Notes: generated by a model from the letters alone, not told the origin. DNA of 14,028 nucleotides from Kiritimatiellia bacterium (GCA_017547265.1 JAFYQC010000251.1:1-14028), one strand, 5' to 3'; shown: positions 1 to 7,235, counted from the stretch's first letter. Numbers and translations are program-made.

Positions 1-224
1 AGCGCGGATGCGGCGGGAATGTTTCAGCGGCATATGTGATTTGCGGCGAAGCGGGGTGTGTCTTTTGGCATCTGATGCAGTCGCCCGGATGTGCAGTATG
101 AACTGCGATGCGCGTATGGGCGACGGAATCCGAAGCGAGCGCCTTGGCAATATTCCGCAAAGCGGAACATGGGCGCGAGCGGTGCCCAAAAACGCACACC
201 GCACGAGCCGCCAAGCATAGCAAT
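1..224. other. Gene-free tail with several short hairpins
   Basis: I see no convincing gene here; the short open frames on both strands have no ribosome binding site and no recognisable protein. The stretch is rich in perfect short inverted repeats: GCATC/GATGC at 68-78, GCAGT/ACTGC at 93-106 nested inside TCGCCC/GGGCGA at 81-123, TTCCGC/GCGGAA at 153-167, and GCGGTG/CACCGC at 179-202. It lies just 3' of the anti-sigma gene and could be its structured 3' untranslated region or a dispersed genomic repeat. No U-run follows any hairpin closely enough to call a terminator. Confidence 0.5.
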
Positions 225-617
225 TTATAGATCTGCTATTGCTGATTCGTAGGGGGCGTCTTGCCAGGCGAGGAGCATTTCGGCAACGGCAGTCTCCTCT
301 GACTCACTGTCGGCAGAAGTCTCTGACAATGTCTCTGCGCCATCAGCCGTGCGGAGAAGATCAATCACGCAAGCAACCGTGTCTTCTGGCTTTGGCGTCG
401 AATCAACATGCAAAACTGCAAACGAAAATACAATGGCAATCGAGGCCGCGACAAGCGATGCAACCCAACGACGGCGACGCGAGCGATGCTCCGCGACATG
501 GACAAACGATTCCGCCGCAGCCACGCGTTCGATTTCCGCAAGACGAGGCGGCGACGAGGAGACACCCTCTTCAAGCCGTCCCTTCACGAAATCTTCGATA
601 TCACGGTATTCGTTCAT
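225..617 (-). CDS. Single-pass membrane protein, probable anti-sigma factor
   Basis: This 130-residue protein probably holds the neighbouring ECF sigma factor inactive at the inner membrane. About 50 charged N-terminal residues end in a run of arginines (46-50). One hydrophobic helix follows (about 51-71), then an acidic, Ser/Glu-rich tail of about 59 residues that should lie in the periplasm. The start was chosen at 617 because its ATG overlaps the sigma-factor stop as ATGA, with GGGGGG eight to twelve bases upstream; an in-frame start at 668 would lie well inside the sigma gene. There is no HxxxCxxC zinc motif of the ZAS-type anti-sigma domain, and I recognise no named domain. The role is inferred from topology and from translational coupling to the sigma factor, so another small membrane partner is possible. 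Confidence 0.75.
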   Translation of the reverse strand: MNEYRDIEDFVKGRLEEGVSSSPPRLAEIERVAAAESFVHVAEHRSRRRRWVASLVAASIAIVFSFAVLHVDSTPKPEDTVACVIDLLRTADGAETLSETSADSESEETAVAEMLLAWQDAPYESAIADL

Positions 618-1171
618 TTCGATCCCCCCAACATCTCTTTCAATTTTAGCGTCGCAGTGCGCATCCATGTAAGCGCAGTGCCGAGCGGCACGCCAAGCTC
701 GGACGCGATCTCCTTAAAGGAAAGCTCGCCCTCAATCCGCATCAGCAGCACTTGCCGTGGGCCCTCTGGCAAAGCGCGCACTGCTTCCCTCACGTCCTCG
801 GCCGTGGCCTTGGACTCAAATCTCTCGCCCGGCGATGGCGACTCGTCGGGAAGACGCTCTGCCACAGATGCCCCTTCCCCATCTTCCGCATCTAGACTGA
901 CAAGCCGCCCCATCTGCCTCAGGCGATCTATCGCCGCAGACCGCGCGACAACGGCGAGATAGGGCTTGACCTTGCCGCCGCGATACTTACCCGCGGACTT
1001 TACTACGCGAACCCACGTCTCCTGGAAGGCATCCTCCGCATCTTCTGCCGTCGGCAAAAGCCCGCGGAGAAACGCCTGCATCCAGACGGCGTGTCGCCTA
1101 ACAAGCGCCGAGAGGGACTCGATGTCCCCCCGGCGCGAATAAGCAAAGAGGAGCTCGCTATCCTCTTCCAC
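614..1171 (-). CDS. ECF-family RNA polymerase sigma factor
   Basis: This is a 185-residue extracytoplasmic-function sigma factor, which directs RNA polymerase to stress promoters. Region 2 spans about residues 8-90, with the DAEDAFQETWVRV core near 44-56 and the YLAVVARSAAIDRLR segment at 71-85. A variable acidic linker (about 92-125) leads to region 4 at about 130-182, where LPEGPRQVLLMRIEGELSF and the helix-turn-helix SFKEIASELGVPLGTALTWM are plain. The length fits the family. The start codon is GTG at 1171, six bases after the Spy-like gene's stop, with AAGG just upstream. The stop overlaps the next gene as ATGA. The order Spy-like protein, sigma, anti-sigma suggests a self-contained envelope-stress or metal-stress module, and autoregulation is likely but unproven. 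Confidence 0.95.
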   Translation of the reverse strand: MEEDSELLFAYSRRGDIESLSALVRRHAVWMQAFLRGLLPTAEDAEDAFQETWVRVVKSAGKYRGGKVKPYLAVVARSAAIDRLRQMGRLVSLDAEDGEGASVAERLPDESPSPGERFESKATAEDVREAVRALPEGPRQVLLMRIEGELSFKEIASELGVPLGTALTWMRTATLKLKEMLGGSK

Positions 1172-1177
1172 GTGGCC

Positions 1178-1795
1178 TTACTTGGCTTCAGGCGCAGGAG
1201 CGGGAGCGTCGCAGCCCTCCTTGGGGCCGTCCTTAGGTCCCTTCTCGCCATGCGGACCCTTGCGCGGCCCCTTGAACTCACGAGGTCCCTTGCCTTCACG
1301 ACGAGGACCACGATCGCCACGAGATTCGAACGTCTTCCTCATTTCCTCGTGGGCCTTGGCAACCTGCTCGGGAGTAAGGACGGACTTCACCGCGATGACG
1401 CGCTTCGCCTGCTCCTTGGCCATCGCCTTGCGGAGTTCAAACACCTCATCGATTGCCGCCATGACTGCGGCCTCGTCGATCTTATCGGCCTTCATGAGGT
1501 CAAGCTGCTTCATAGTTGCCGCACGAACCTTTTCCTGAGCCGCGCGGTTTGCTTCGCGATCGCCCTTCAGCTCCTTGAGCTTGGCCTTCTGCTCGTCGCT
1601 GAGACCAATCTTGTCGGCGACTTCCGGGTTGGACACCATGCGAACAATGGGATCCATCCCGCCCATCATCGGGCCCATGCCGCCCTCGCGAGGGCCGCGG
1701 CGACCACCCTCGGGGCGAGGGCCGCCCTCGGGACCACCATCAGCAAACGCCACGCAGCTGAGCGCAGCAACAGCAACAATAATGAGACTCTTCAT
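1178..1795 (-). CDS. Spy/CpxP-like periplasmic LTxxQ protein
   Basis: This 205-residue exported protein resembles the Spy/CpxP/ZraP/CnrX group of small helical periplasmic chaperones and metal sensors. A signal peptide (residues 1-18, cleavage after AFA) is followed by a Gly/Pro/Arg/Met-rich segment (19-48). The helical core at about 50-158 carries the two family signatures, LSDEQ (65-69) and LTPEQ (140-144). The tail (159-205) is low-complexity Lys/Pro/Gly and ends in a Pro/Ala stretch. The ATG at 1795 has an AAGGA-type ribosome site. It is the first gene of the operon with the sigma factor, much as CnrX is linked to CnrH in the known nickel/cobalt system. A sensor or chaperone role feeding the sigma switch is inference; the core sequence matches the family only in pattern. 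Confidence 0.85.
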   Translation of the reverse strand: MKSLIIVAVAALSCVAFADGGPEGGPRPEGGRRGPREGGMGPMMGGMDPIVRMVSNPEVADKIGLSDEQKAKLKELKGDREANRAAQEKVRAATMKQLDLMKADKIDEAAVMAAIDEVFELRKAMAKEQAKRVIAVKSVLTPEQVAKAHEEMRKTFESRGDRGPRREGKGPREFKGPRKGPHGEKGPKDGPKEGCDAPAPAPEAK

Positions 1796-1983
1796 GTTCT
1801 TTTTCCTTTCGCGGCGATTTTGCCGACTTTTACAGCGCCACAGCGGCGCCTACAGTTATTTAGACGAACGAGAGGGCGAATTTATTTTTGTTTTTTAACG
1901 CAGAGGCGCAGAGACGCGAAGTGCGCTGAGAATTATTCTCTGCTACTCTGCGTCTCTGCGTTAAACATTATCCAAAAAAACAC
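1796..1983. other. Intergenic region upstream of the Spy-like gene
   Basis: This gap separates the RmlD-like gene from the Spy-sigma operon and should hold the operon's promoter. Besides the inverted repeat at 1894-1965 there is a small GCGCC/GGCGC hairpin at about 1839-1853. No sigma-70-type -35/-10 pair stands out. A CGTCTAA string resembling some ECF -10 elements occurs on the minus strand near 1858-1864, but I find no matching AAC-type -35 at the usual spacing. Confidence 0.4.
1894..1965. repeat. 72-bp imperfect inverted repeat (AACGCAGAG type)
   Basis: The outer arms TTTAACGCAGAG (1894-1905) and CTCTGCGTTAAA (1954-1965) are perfect complements. Pairing continues past one mismatch through a further CGCAGAG block, giving arms of about 20 bases. 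The centre is a 13-base palindrome, GAGAATTATTCTC (1928-1940). Similar AACGCAGAG-rich palindromes are, from general knowledge, scattered between genes in many unrelated bacteria. It sits after the RmlD-like stop, but neither strand has a U-run after the stem, so a simple intrinsic terminator is not supported. Confidence 0.85.
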
Positions 1984-2991
1984 TTAAAGTCCAGAGTCGG
2001 GCGAGGCGACGAAGTCGCGGAGCGCGTCCTGCCAGCGCGGGGTACGATAGCCGAGCAAGTTCAGAACGCTCTTCTTCAGCGCCGAATTGCGCGGGCGCGG
2101 CGCAGGGCGTGGAAATTCCTCGGTCGTGCAGGGAACGACTTCGCGCTTGAGCCCCATGAGGCGGAAAAGCTCAACCGTCAGGTCGTACCAAGTGCACTGG
2201 TCTTCGCATGTCCCATGGATGATCCCGCTGACATCGGGGCGGGAGATGAGAAAGCGAATCACATCTGCGACGACTTTTGTCGACGTCGGGTTGCCGCGCT
2301 GGTCGTTGACGACCTTGAGCGCTGGACCCTCCTGGGCGCCAAGCTTCGCCATCGTGTGGACAAAGCTCGGACCGCCAGCGCCGTAGAGCCACGCGATGCG
2401 GAGGATTGCCGCGTCGGGCAAGATCATGTGGATCATCTGCTCGCCAGCAAATTTCGACGCGCCGTAGACGGTGCGAGGGCGCGGGATGTCCGTCTCGCTC
2501 CATGCCCACGGCTCGCGCGGCGGCTCGCCAGAGAAGACATAGTCGGTGGAGATTGCAATAAGCCGCGCACCTGCCGCCTTGCACGCAAGCGCGACATTAC
2601 GAGAGCCCTCTTCGTTGAGCTTGAACGCGAGGTCACGCTTTGTCTCGCAGTCGTCGACCTTCGTCATCGCCGCACAGTGGATGACGACGTCAGGCGCGGC
2701 GGCGATTGTCTTCTCGGTGAACGCATCCGCGTCGAGTATGTCCCACTCCGGCAAGTCGGCGATAATGAGCTCGTTCCTTCGTTCGTTCCGCTCATCGCTC
2801 ACTCGCTCCGTCACTCGGGAATTTTCTGCGCCTTGCGGCTTAAGCTCGTTCCTTCGTTCGTTCCGCTCATCGCTCACTCGCTCCGTCACTCGGGAATTTT
2901 CTGCGCCTTGCGGCTTAAGCTCTCCTCCCCCAAGTTCTTTCTGCAGCGTCCGGCCCAGCATGCCCTTCCCGCCTGTTATCAGAATCTTCAC
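1984..2991 (-). CDS. rmlD: dTDP-4-dehydrorhamnose reductase (RmlD family) with in-frame insertion
   Basis: RmlD catalyses the last step of dTDP-L-rhamnose synthesis, reducing dTDP-4-dehydrorhamnose with NAD(P)H for surface polysaccharide. The short-chain dehydrogenase fold is clear: the nucleotide-binding TGGKGMLG (6-13), the STDYVF strand (148-153) and the YGASK catalytic Tyr176/Lys180, then the RmlD-like WLYGAGGPSFV and NDQRGNPT segments. The GTG start at 2991 overlaps the upstream stop (GTGA) and has AAGGAGGTGG upstream. The protein is 335 residues. Residues 25-74 are two identical 25-residue copies rich in Arg/Glu/Asn; without them it is 285 residues, normal for the family. The insertion falls between the first helix and second strand, a surface loop, so activity may survive. 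No other rhamnose genes are in view, so a related nucleotide-sugar reductase remains possible. Confidence 0.9.
   Translation of the reverse strand: MKILITGGKGMLGRTLQKELGGGELKPQGAENSRVTERVSDERNERRNELKPQGAENSRVTERVSDERNERRNELIIADLPEWDILDADAFTEKTIAAAPDVVIHCAAMTKVDDCETKRDLAFKLNEEGSRNVALACKAAGARLIAISTDYVFSGEPPREPWAWSETDIPRPRTVYGASKFAGEQMIHMILPDAAILRIAWLYGAGGPSFVHTMAKLGAQEGPALKVVNDQRGNPTSTKVVADVIRFLISRPDVSGIIHGTCEDQCTWYDLTVELFRLMGLKREVVPCTTEEFPRPAPRPRNSALKKSVLNLLGYRTPRWQDALRDFVASPDSGL
2768..2917. repeat. Two perfect 75-bp tandem copies inside the rmlD-like gene
   Basis: Units 2768-2842 and 2843-2917 are identical over 75 bases, and the first five bases of a third copy follow. On the coding strand each unit carries a small GCC-GCAA-GGC hairpin and a GA-rich tract containing GAGCGAGTG. 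The length is a multiple of three and the frame used has no stop. An AGCT motif is shared by both outer junctions and the middle one. Deleting exactly 150 bases joins GGGEL to IIADL, an ordinary Rossmann second strand, so this looks like an insertion followed by tandem duplication. Confidence 0.97.
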
Positions 2992-3950
2992 TGTGCCACC
3001 TCCTTCTCGCTCGCGACGAGACTTGCGTGCGTAATGCATGCGCCTAGAAGCACTATCTGCCAGCTCATGTAAAGCCAGGCAAGAACGATGGGGAGAAACG
3101 CAAACGAACCATAGAGCGCAGAGGACTTCGCAATGCCAACCTGCAAGACGGCGCATATCTTCACCCATGCGCCAAAGAAGAACGCAGTCACAAACCCGCC
3201 GAAGAGAGCATCCTTGAACGGCACCTTTCGGTTGGGCAAGACGGCGAACGCATACGCGAACGCGAGCGACGCGATGACAAGCGTTATGCCGAGGCGGAAA
3301 ATCGTAGAGTCAAGGAACCATATAAGCCCGTCAGAGACCCACTTGGTGAGCCAGGTTGCGCCCATGGTCGCAACGATGATCTGCTTCGCGACGGCGAGAA
3401 TCGGCACCGACAGCGCAAGGGCGGCGAAGATCGGCAGAATCACCGCCGTGAAAATATTCAAGTAGGCGCGCTTCCAAATTGGCCGCGCCTTCTCTACGTG
3501 GAAAACCTCGTTGAAACTCGTCTCTACCATGCTTATCGCGCTGATGACCGTCCACACGAGGAAGCCGAAGCCGATCCAACCGAACGTCCACACGTCGAAC
3601 TGCGCGATTCGCTCGAAGAGCTTGTTGGAAATCTCTCGCGCCTGGGCGGCAAATTCCTCCGCGGCGATTCGTCTGCGCTCGCGCTCCTCCTCGCTGATGG
3701 GCGCAACATTGGCAAGCTCGTCTTCCTGGGCGTGCTCAACGTTAGAGATCATCGCATCTAAGTTGGAGTTGATCTTATCACGCGCGAAGTCATCGGCACC
3801 GCAGAGTTTCGCCACCGAGAGAAGCACGCACAGAAGCGGCACGAGCGAAAGCATCGCGAAGTACGTAAGCCCCGCCGCATGCATGGAGCAGTGGCTCGTG
3901 TTGAAGTCATTGATTACGGTCTTGAACCATTTGACTATCTTTTTCTTCAT
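2988..3950 (-). CDS. YihY/BrkB-family inner membrane protein
   Basis: This 320-residue polytopic protein matches the YihY/virulence-factor-BrkB family, once mislabelled ribonuclease BN. Its molecular role is not established. The N-terminal signature AAGLTYFAMLSLVPLL (26-41) is typical. A charged, Glu/Arg-rich segment (about 55-118) follows, then hydrophobic helices at about 122-145, 163-190, 205-238 and 245-272. The family's C-terminal block is YGSFAFLPIVLAWLYMSWQI (280-299), ending near LGACITHA. I chose the start at 3950 because its ATG overlaps the preceding stop as ATGA and opens with the usual MKKK. An in-frame ATG-like start at 3971 would overlap the previous gene by 25 bases. It sits between a metal-exporter-like permease and the RmlD-like gene, all translationally coupled, but no shared pathway is evident. 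Confidence 0.9.
   Translation of the reverse strand: MKKKIVKWFKTVINDFNTSHCSMHAAGLTYFAMLSLVPLLCVLLSVAKLCGADDFARDKINSNLDAMISNVEHAQEDELANVAPISEEERERRRIAAEEFAAQAREISNKLFERIAQFDVWTFGWIGFGFLVWTVISAISMVETSFNEVFHVEKARPIWKRAYLNIFTAVILPIFAALALSVPILAVAKQIIVATMGATWLTKWVSDGLIWFLDSTIFRLGITLVIASLAFAYAFAVLPNRKVPFKDALFGGFVTAFFFGAWVKICAVLQVGIAKSSALYGSFAFLPIVLAWLYMSWQIVLLGACITHASLVASEKEVAQ
2996..3005 (-). promoter_or_regulatory. Strong ribosome binding site fixing the GTG start of rmlD
   Basis: AAGGAGGTGG lies inside the 3' end of the YihY-like gene, with AAGGAGG seven bases before GTG at 2991. The GTG shares bases with the YihY-like stop codon (GTGA). This decides the start and rejects the longer open frame reaching 3168. 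Confidence 0.85.
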
Positions 3951-4783
3951 ATCAGATGCCCCGTGAGCCATCCAAGCGCGACGCCTACGACATAGACGAC
4001 GGCAAGAATGGCAAGGTTCTCCTTGAGGTTGCGGTTAGTGCGGAAGAGAACGAGCAGCCCGAGCCCGGAACCGGCGAATGACGAGGCCATAAGGGCACCC
4101 GCGCTCATCGCGCCCTTGCAGTAGAGTTCGGCACCCGCGACCGAAACGGCGCAGTTAGGTATTAATCCAACGAGCCCCGCCGCGAGTTCACCGAAACCCG
4201 GAGTGTTCAGCCGGAGCGAACTGAGGCAGTCTTCGCCAAAATAATGCATGGCAAGCTCGATTGCGCCAGAGACTACGACGATGAAGGTAAATATCTCCGC
4301 CGTGTGAATCAGCGCAGGAACGAGGATTCCCCTGTGTTCGCGGCAACCGCAGTGGCTGTGAGCGCAGAGGTCGTGGACGGCAACAGGGCGGCGAATGTGC
4401 CGCGCAAAGGCGAGGATGCCGTTTAGCGAAAAGCCGACAGCGATTGCCGCCGCCACCTTGATGGAGACTATCTTCACCATAAGTGCGGCAGGCACCTGCT
4501 TAGAAATAAGAACTGGAATGAGCTCGTCGGAAGTCGAGAGAAACACGGTAACGAGCGTGCCGACGGTCACTACGCCACCCGCATAGAGAGACGCGGCCGC
4601 GGCAGATACGCCGCACTGCGGAATCGCGCCGGCAAGAGCGCCGGCAAGCGGACCTACGGACTTTGCCCTCTCAAGACTACGCTCGAGGGCGCCACCCGCA
4701 TGGGCCTCGATTGCCTCGAGCACGAGGTAGGTTACGAAGAGAAACGGAAGAAGCAGAAGAGTCTCTTTTATGAAGTCGATCAT
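3947..4783 (-). CDS. Putative heavy-metal exporter permease (ArsP_2-like, about 10 TM)
   Basis: This 278-residue membrane protein resembles the family annotated as putative 10-TM heavy-metal exporter or putative manganese/arsenic transporter (ArsP_2). Two half-repeats are visible. The first carries GAIPQCGVS near 52-60, then LYAGG and VGTL; the second carries GLIPNCAVS near 206-214, then LYCKG and AGAL. The halves are joined by a His/Cys-rich loop at 137-150 (HDLCAHSHCGCREH) suited to metal binding. Hydrophobic helices occupy most of the rest. The ATG at 4783 has no ribosome site but follows TGGTATAAT by nine bases, so the mRNA may be leaderless. An upstream in-frame start at 4822 would run through the terminator hairpin and is rejected. 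The stop overlaps the YihY-like start (ATGA). The actual metal cannot be read from sequence. Confidence 0.8.
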   Translation of the reverse strand: MIDFIKETLLLLPFLFVTYLVLEAIEAHAGGALERSLERAKSVGPLAGALAGAIPQCGVSAAAASLYAGGVVTVGTLVTVFLSTSDELIPVLISKQVPAALMVKIVSIKVAAAIAVGFSLNGILAFARHIRRPVAVHDLCAHSHCGCREHRGILVPALIHTAEIFTFIVVVSGAIELAMHYFGEDCLSSLRLNTPGFGELAAGLVGLIPNCAVSVAGAELYCKGAMSAGALMASSFAGSGLGLLVLFRTNRNLKENLAILAVVYVVGVALGWLTGHLI

Positions 4784-4792
4784 GTCGCCAAT

Positions 4793-4801
4793 ATTATACC
4801 A
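4793..4801 (-). promoter_or_regulatory. Extended -10 promoter (TGGTATAAT) before the exporter gene
   Basis: TGGTATAAT is a consensus extended -10 element read on the minus strand. No convincing -35 lies 16-18 bases upstream, where the terminator stem sits, which is acceptable for extended -10 promoters. The hexamer ends nine bases before the ATG, so the transcript would start only two or three bases upstream of it. The element directly abuts the U-run of the terminator. Confidence 0.6.
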
Positions 4802-4836
4802 AATAAAAGGACGCGCCCGCACGGACGCGCCATTTT
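4801..4836 (-). terminator. Intrinsic terminator or attenuator stem-loop
   Basis: On the minus-strand RNA GGCGCGUCC (4831-4823) pairs with GGGCGCGUC-type bases at 4818-4810. This gives nine pairs including two G-U pairs, with loop GUGC. After one mismatch, AAAA pairs with the first UUUU, and the run UUUUAUUU follows. On the plus strand the G-U pairs become A-C mismatches, so it is directional. It could end ferredoxin transcripts. Because it finishes 17 bases before the exporter ATG it could also act as an attenuator. Confidence 0.8.
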
Positions 4837-4857
4837 AGGCATTGTCTTTAAAGATAT

Positions 4858-4948
4858 TTGTTCGGCGGCGTCCGAAGGCTCCTCCTCGTGGAACCTCGGC
4901 GAATACGCCGTATCCACTCGCTCGGACCTTCGCTCCACCGCCGAACAA
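4858..4948. repeat. 91-bp nested inverted repeat
   Basis: The ends TTGTTCGGCGG (4858-4868) and CCGCCGAACAA (4938-4948) are perfect 11-base inverted repeats. Nested inside are CGAAGG/CCTTCG (4873-4878 with 4928-4933), GTGGA/TCCAC, and CGGCG-AATA-CGCCG at the centre, 27 paired bases in all. It could be a structured RNA read from either strand, or a small palindromic repeat element. On the minus strand it lies between the ferredoxin gene and the terminator. No ORF or known RNA family signature was recognised. Confidence 0.85.
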
Positions 4949-5002
4949 CAGCGCGGACGGCACAAAGCCTTCATCCGCTACTGGACAGCCATGCTTACGG
5001 CA

Positions 5003-5173
5003 TTAGGCTGGGGCGATCGCCTCGTTCGGGCAGGTCGCAGCGCAGGCGCCGCAGTCAACGCACCTGTCAGCGTCGATCACGTAGGGCGTACCCTCGCTGA
5101 TAGCCTCGGCGGGGCAAGCATCCTTGCAGCAACCGCACGCAACGCACTTGTCGGCAGCAATCTTGTGAGCCAT
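5003..5173 (-). CDS. 2[4Fe-4S] bacterial-type ferredoxin
   Basis: This 56-residue electron carrier has two complete CxxCxxCxxxCP cluster motifs, C10-C13-C16-C20-P and C38-C41-C44-C48-P. It is the normal length for clostridial-type low-potential ferredoxins of anaerobes. One extra cysteine (C15) lies next to the first motif. The start at 5173 (MAHKI) is set by AAGGAG eight bases upstream, and an in-frame start at 5242 lies upstream of the promoter. The gene appears to be transcribed alone from its own promoter. The next stretch holds a nested hairpin and a terminator, so it may be monocistronic or may read through into the exporter operon. Its redox partner cannot be told from this window. Confidence 0.95.
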   Translation of the reverse strand: MAHKIAADKCVACGCCKDACPAEAISEGTPYVIDADRCVDCGACAATCPNEAIAPA

Positions 5174-5212
5174 TTTTGTTTCTCCTTTTTTGTGGTTTGA
5201 AATAACGCCGCC

Positions 5213-5242
5213 ATTATACCACCCGCCCAACAAGTTAGGCAA
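5213..5242 (-). promoter_or_regulatory. Ferredoxin promoter with inverted repeat in the spacer
   Basis: On the minus strand TTGCCT (5242-5237) and TATAAT (5218-5213) are separated by 18 bases, and the -10 is extended (TGGTATAAT). The ATG is 39 bases below the -10, leaving a leader of about 33 bases that includes the ribosome site. A GCCTAA-CUUG-TTGGGC inverted repeat (5225-5240) overlaps the -35 and spacer. It could be an operator or merely the end of the macB transcript; nothing decides between them. Confidence 0.7.
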
Positions 5243-5262
5243 CGGTAATTTGTGCGCCTAGT

Positions 5263-6488
<1,226 letters not shown>

Positions 6489-6492
<4 letters not shown>

Positions 6493-7235
6493 GCAAGCGC
6501 CTCCTTTACAAGCCGCGCCACCTCGTCCTGGCTCTTGCGGCCAGTGCCGTCGTTCAAGTCGTCGCGCATCACCTTGCCGTCGCGCATCACGACATGGCGC
6601 TTCGCGTATGCGGCGATGTCGTCTTCGTGCGTGACCATGACGATTGTGATGCCCTCGTTCGAAAGCTCGGTGAAGAGGTTCATTATCTCGATGGAGCTCT
6701 TCGTGTCGAGGTTGCCCGTCGGCTCGTCTGCGAAGACGACAGGCGGGTTGTTCATTAGGGCGCGCGCAATCGCGACTCGCTGCTGCTGGCCGCCAGAGAG
6801 CTGCGCCGGAGTATGCATCTCGCGGCCCTTGAGCCCCACTCGCGCAAGAAGCTCCATCGCGCGTGCCTTGCGCTCACGGCGATTTAGCCGCCCCATGTAG
6901 AGGTCGGGAAGCTCAACGTTCTCGAGCGCGCTGGTGCGCGGGAGAAGGTTGAAATTCTGGAAGACGAAGCCGAGCTTCATGCAGCGTATGCGGGCAAGCT
7001 CGGCGGGAGAGCGCTTTGCTACCTCGAGGCCGTCGAGAAGATACGAGCCCTTTGTCGGCACGTCAAGGCAGCCGAGAATGTTGAGCATCGTCGACTTGCC
7101 TGAGCCCGACGAGCCCATTATCGCAACGAACTCGCCATCGTCTACCGAGAGCGACACGCCGTCAAGCGCATGCACCGGCTCGTCGCCGATGGCGTAGATC
7201 TTGTACATGTCGCGAATCTCGATAAGATGGGCCAT
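6489..7235 (-). CDS. MacB/LolD-type ABC transporter ATP-binding protein
   Basis: This 248-residue ATPase powers the adjacent permease. All motifs are intact: Walker [10 protein letters not shown] (41-49), Q-loop Gln93 in VFQNFNLL, signature LSGGQQQR (147-154), Walker B VVFADEP (166-172), D-loop NLD, and switch His203 in VTHEDD. The sequence around [14 protein letters not shown] is characteristic of the MacB/LolD/FtsE branch. The ATG at 7235 lacks a clear ribosome site, since the preceding bases are A/T-rich, but the protein N-terminus fits the family. The gene starts 69 bases after the adaptor's stop, across a gap with a hairpin, and its stop overlaps the permease start (ATGA). The tail after about 225 is charged and probably non-essential. 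Confidence 0.96.

Noticed and set aside
1858..1864. ECF-type -10 element CGTCTAA before the Spy-like gene
   Set aside because: No AAC-type -35 lies 16-17 bases upstream; the closest is about 23 bases away.
1894..1965. Intrinsic terminator for the rmlD-like operon
   Set aside because: The stem is long, but an A-rich rather than U-rich run follows it on the minus strand.
1091..1987. Plus-strand open frame of 298 codons across the Spy-like gene and the palindrome
   Set aside because: It runs antisense through the Spy-like gene and straight through the non-coding inverted repeat, so it is a shadow frame.
2768..2917. Possible CRISPR array
   Set aside because: The two units are directly adjacent with no spacers, and they lie within a coding gene.
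4784..4974. Small minus-strand protein between the ferredoxin and exporter genes
   Set aside because: The frame runs through the nested palindrome and the terminator, has no ribosome site, and shows no protein pattern.
4801..5002. Known structured RNA (SRP RNA, 6S RNA or yybP-ykoY riboswitch)
   Set aside because: The region is highly structured, but I see none of the conserved loop sequences of these families.
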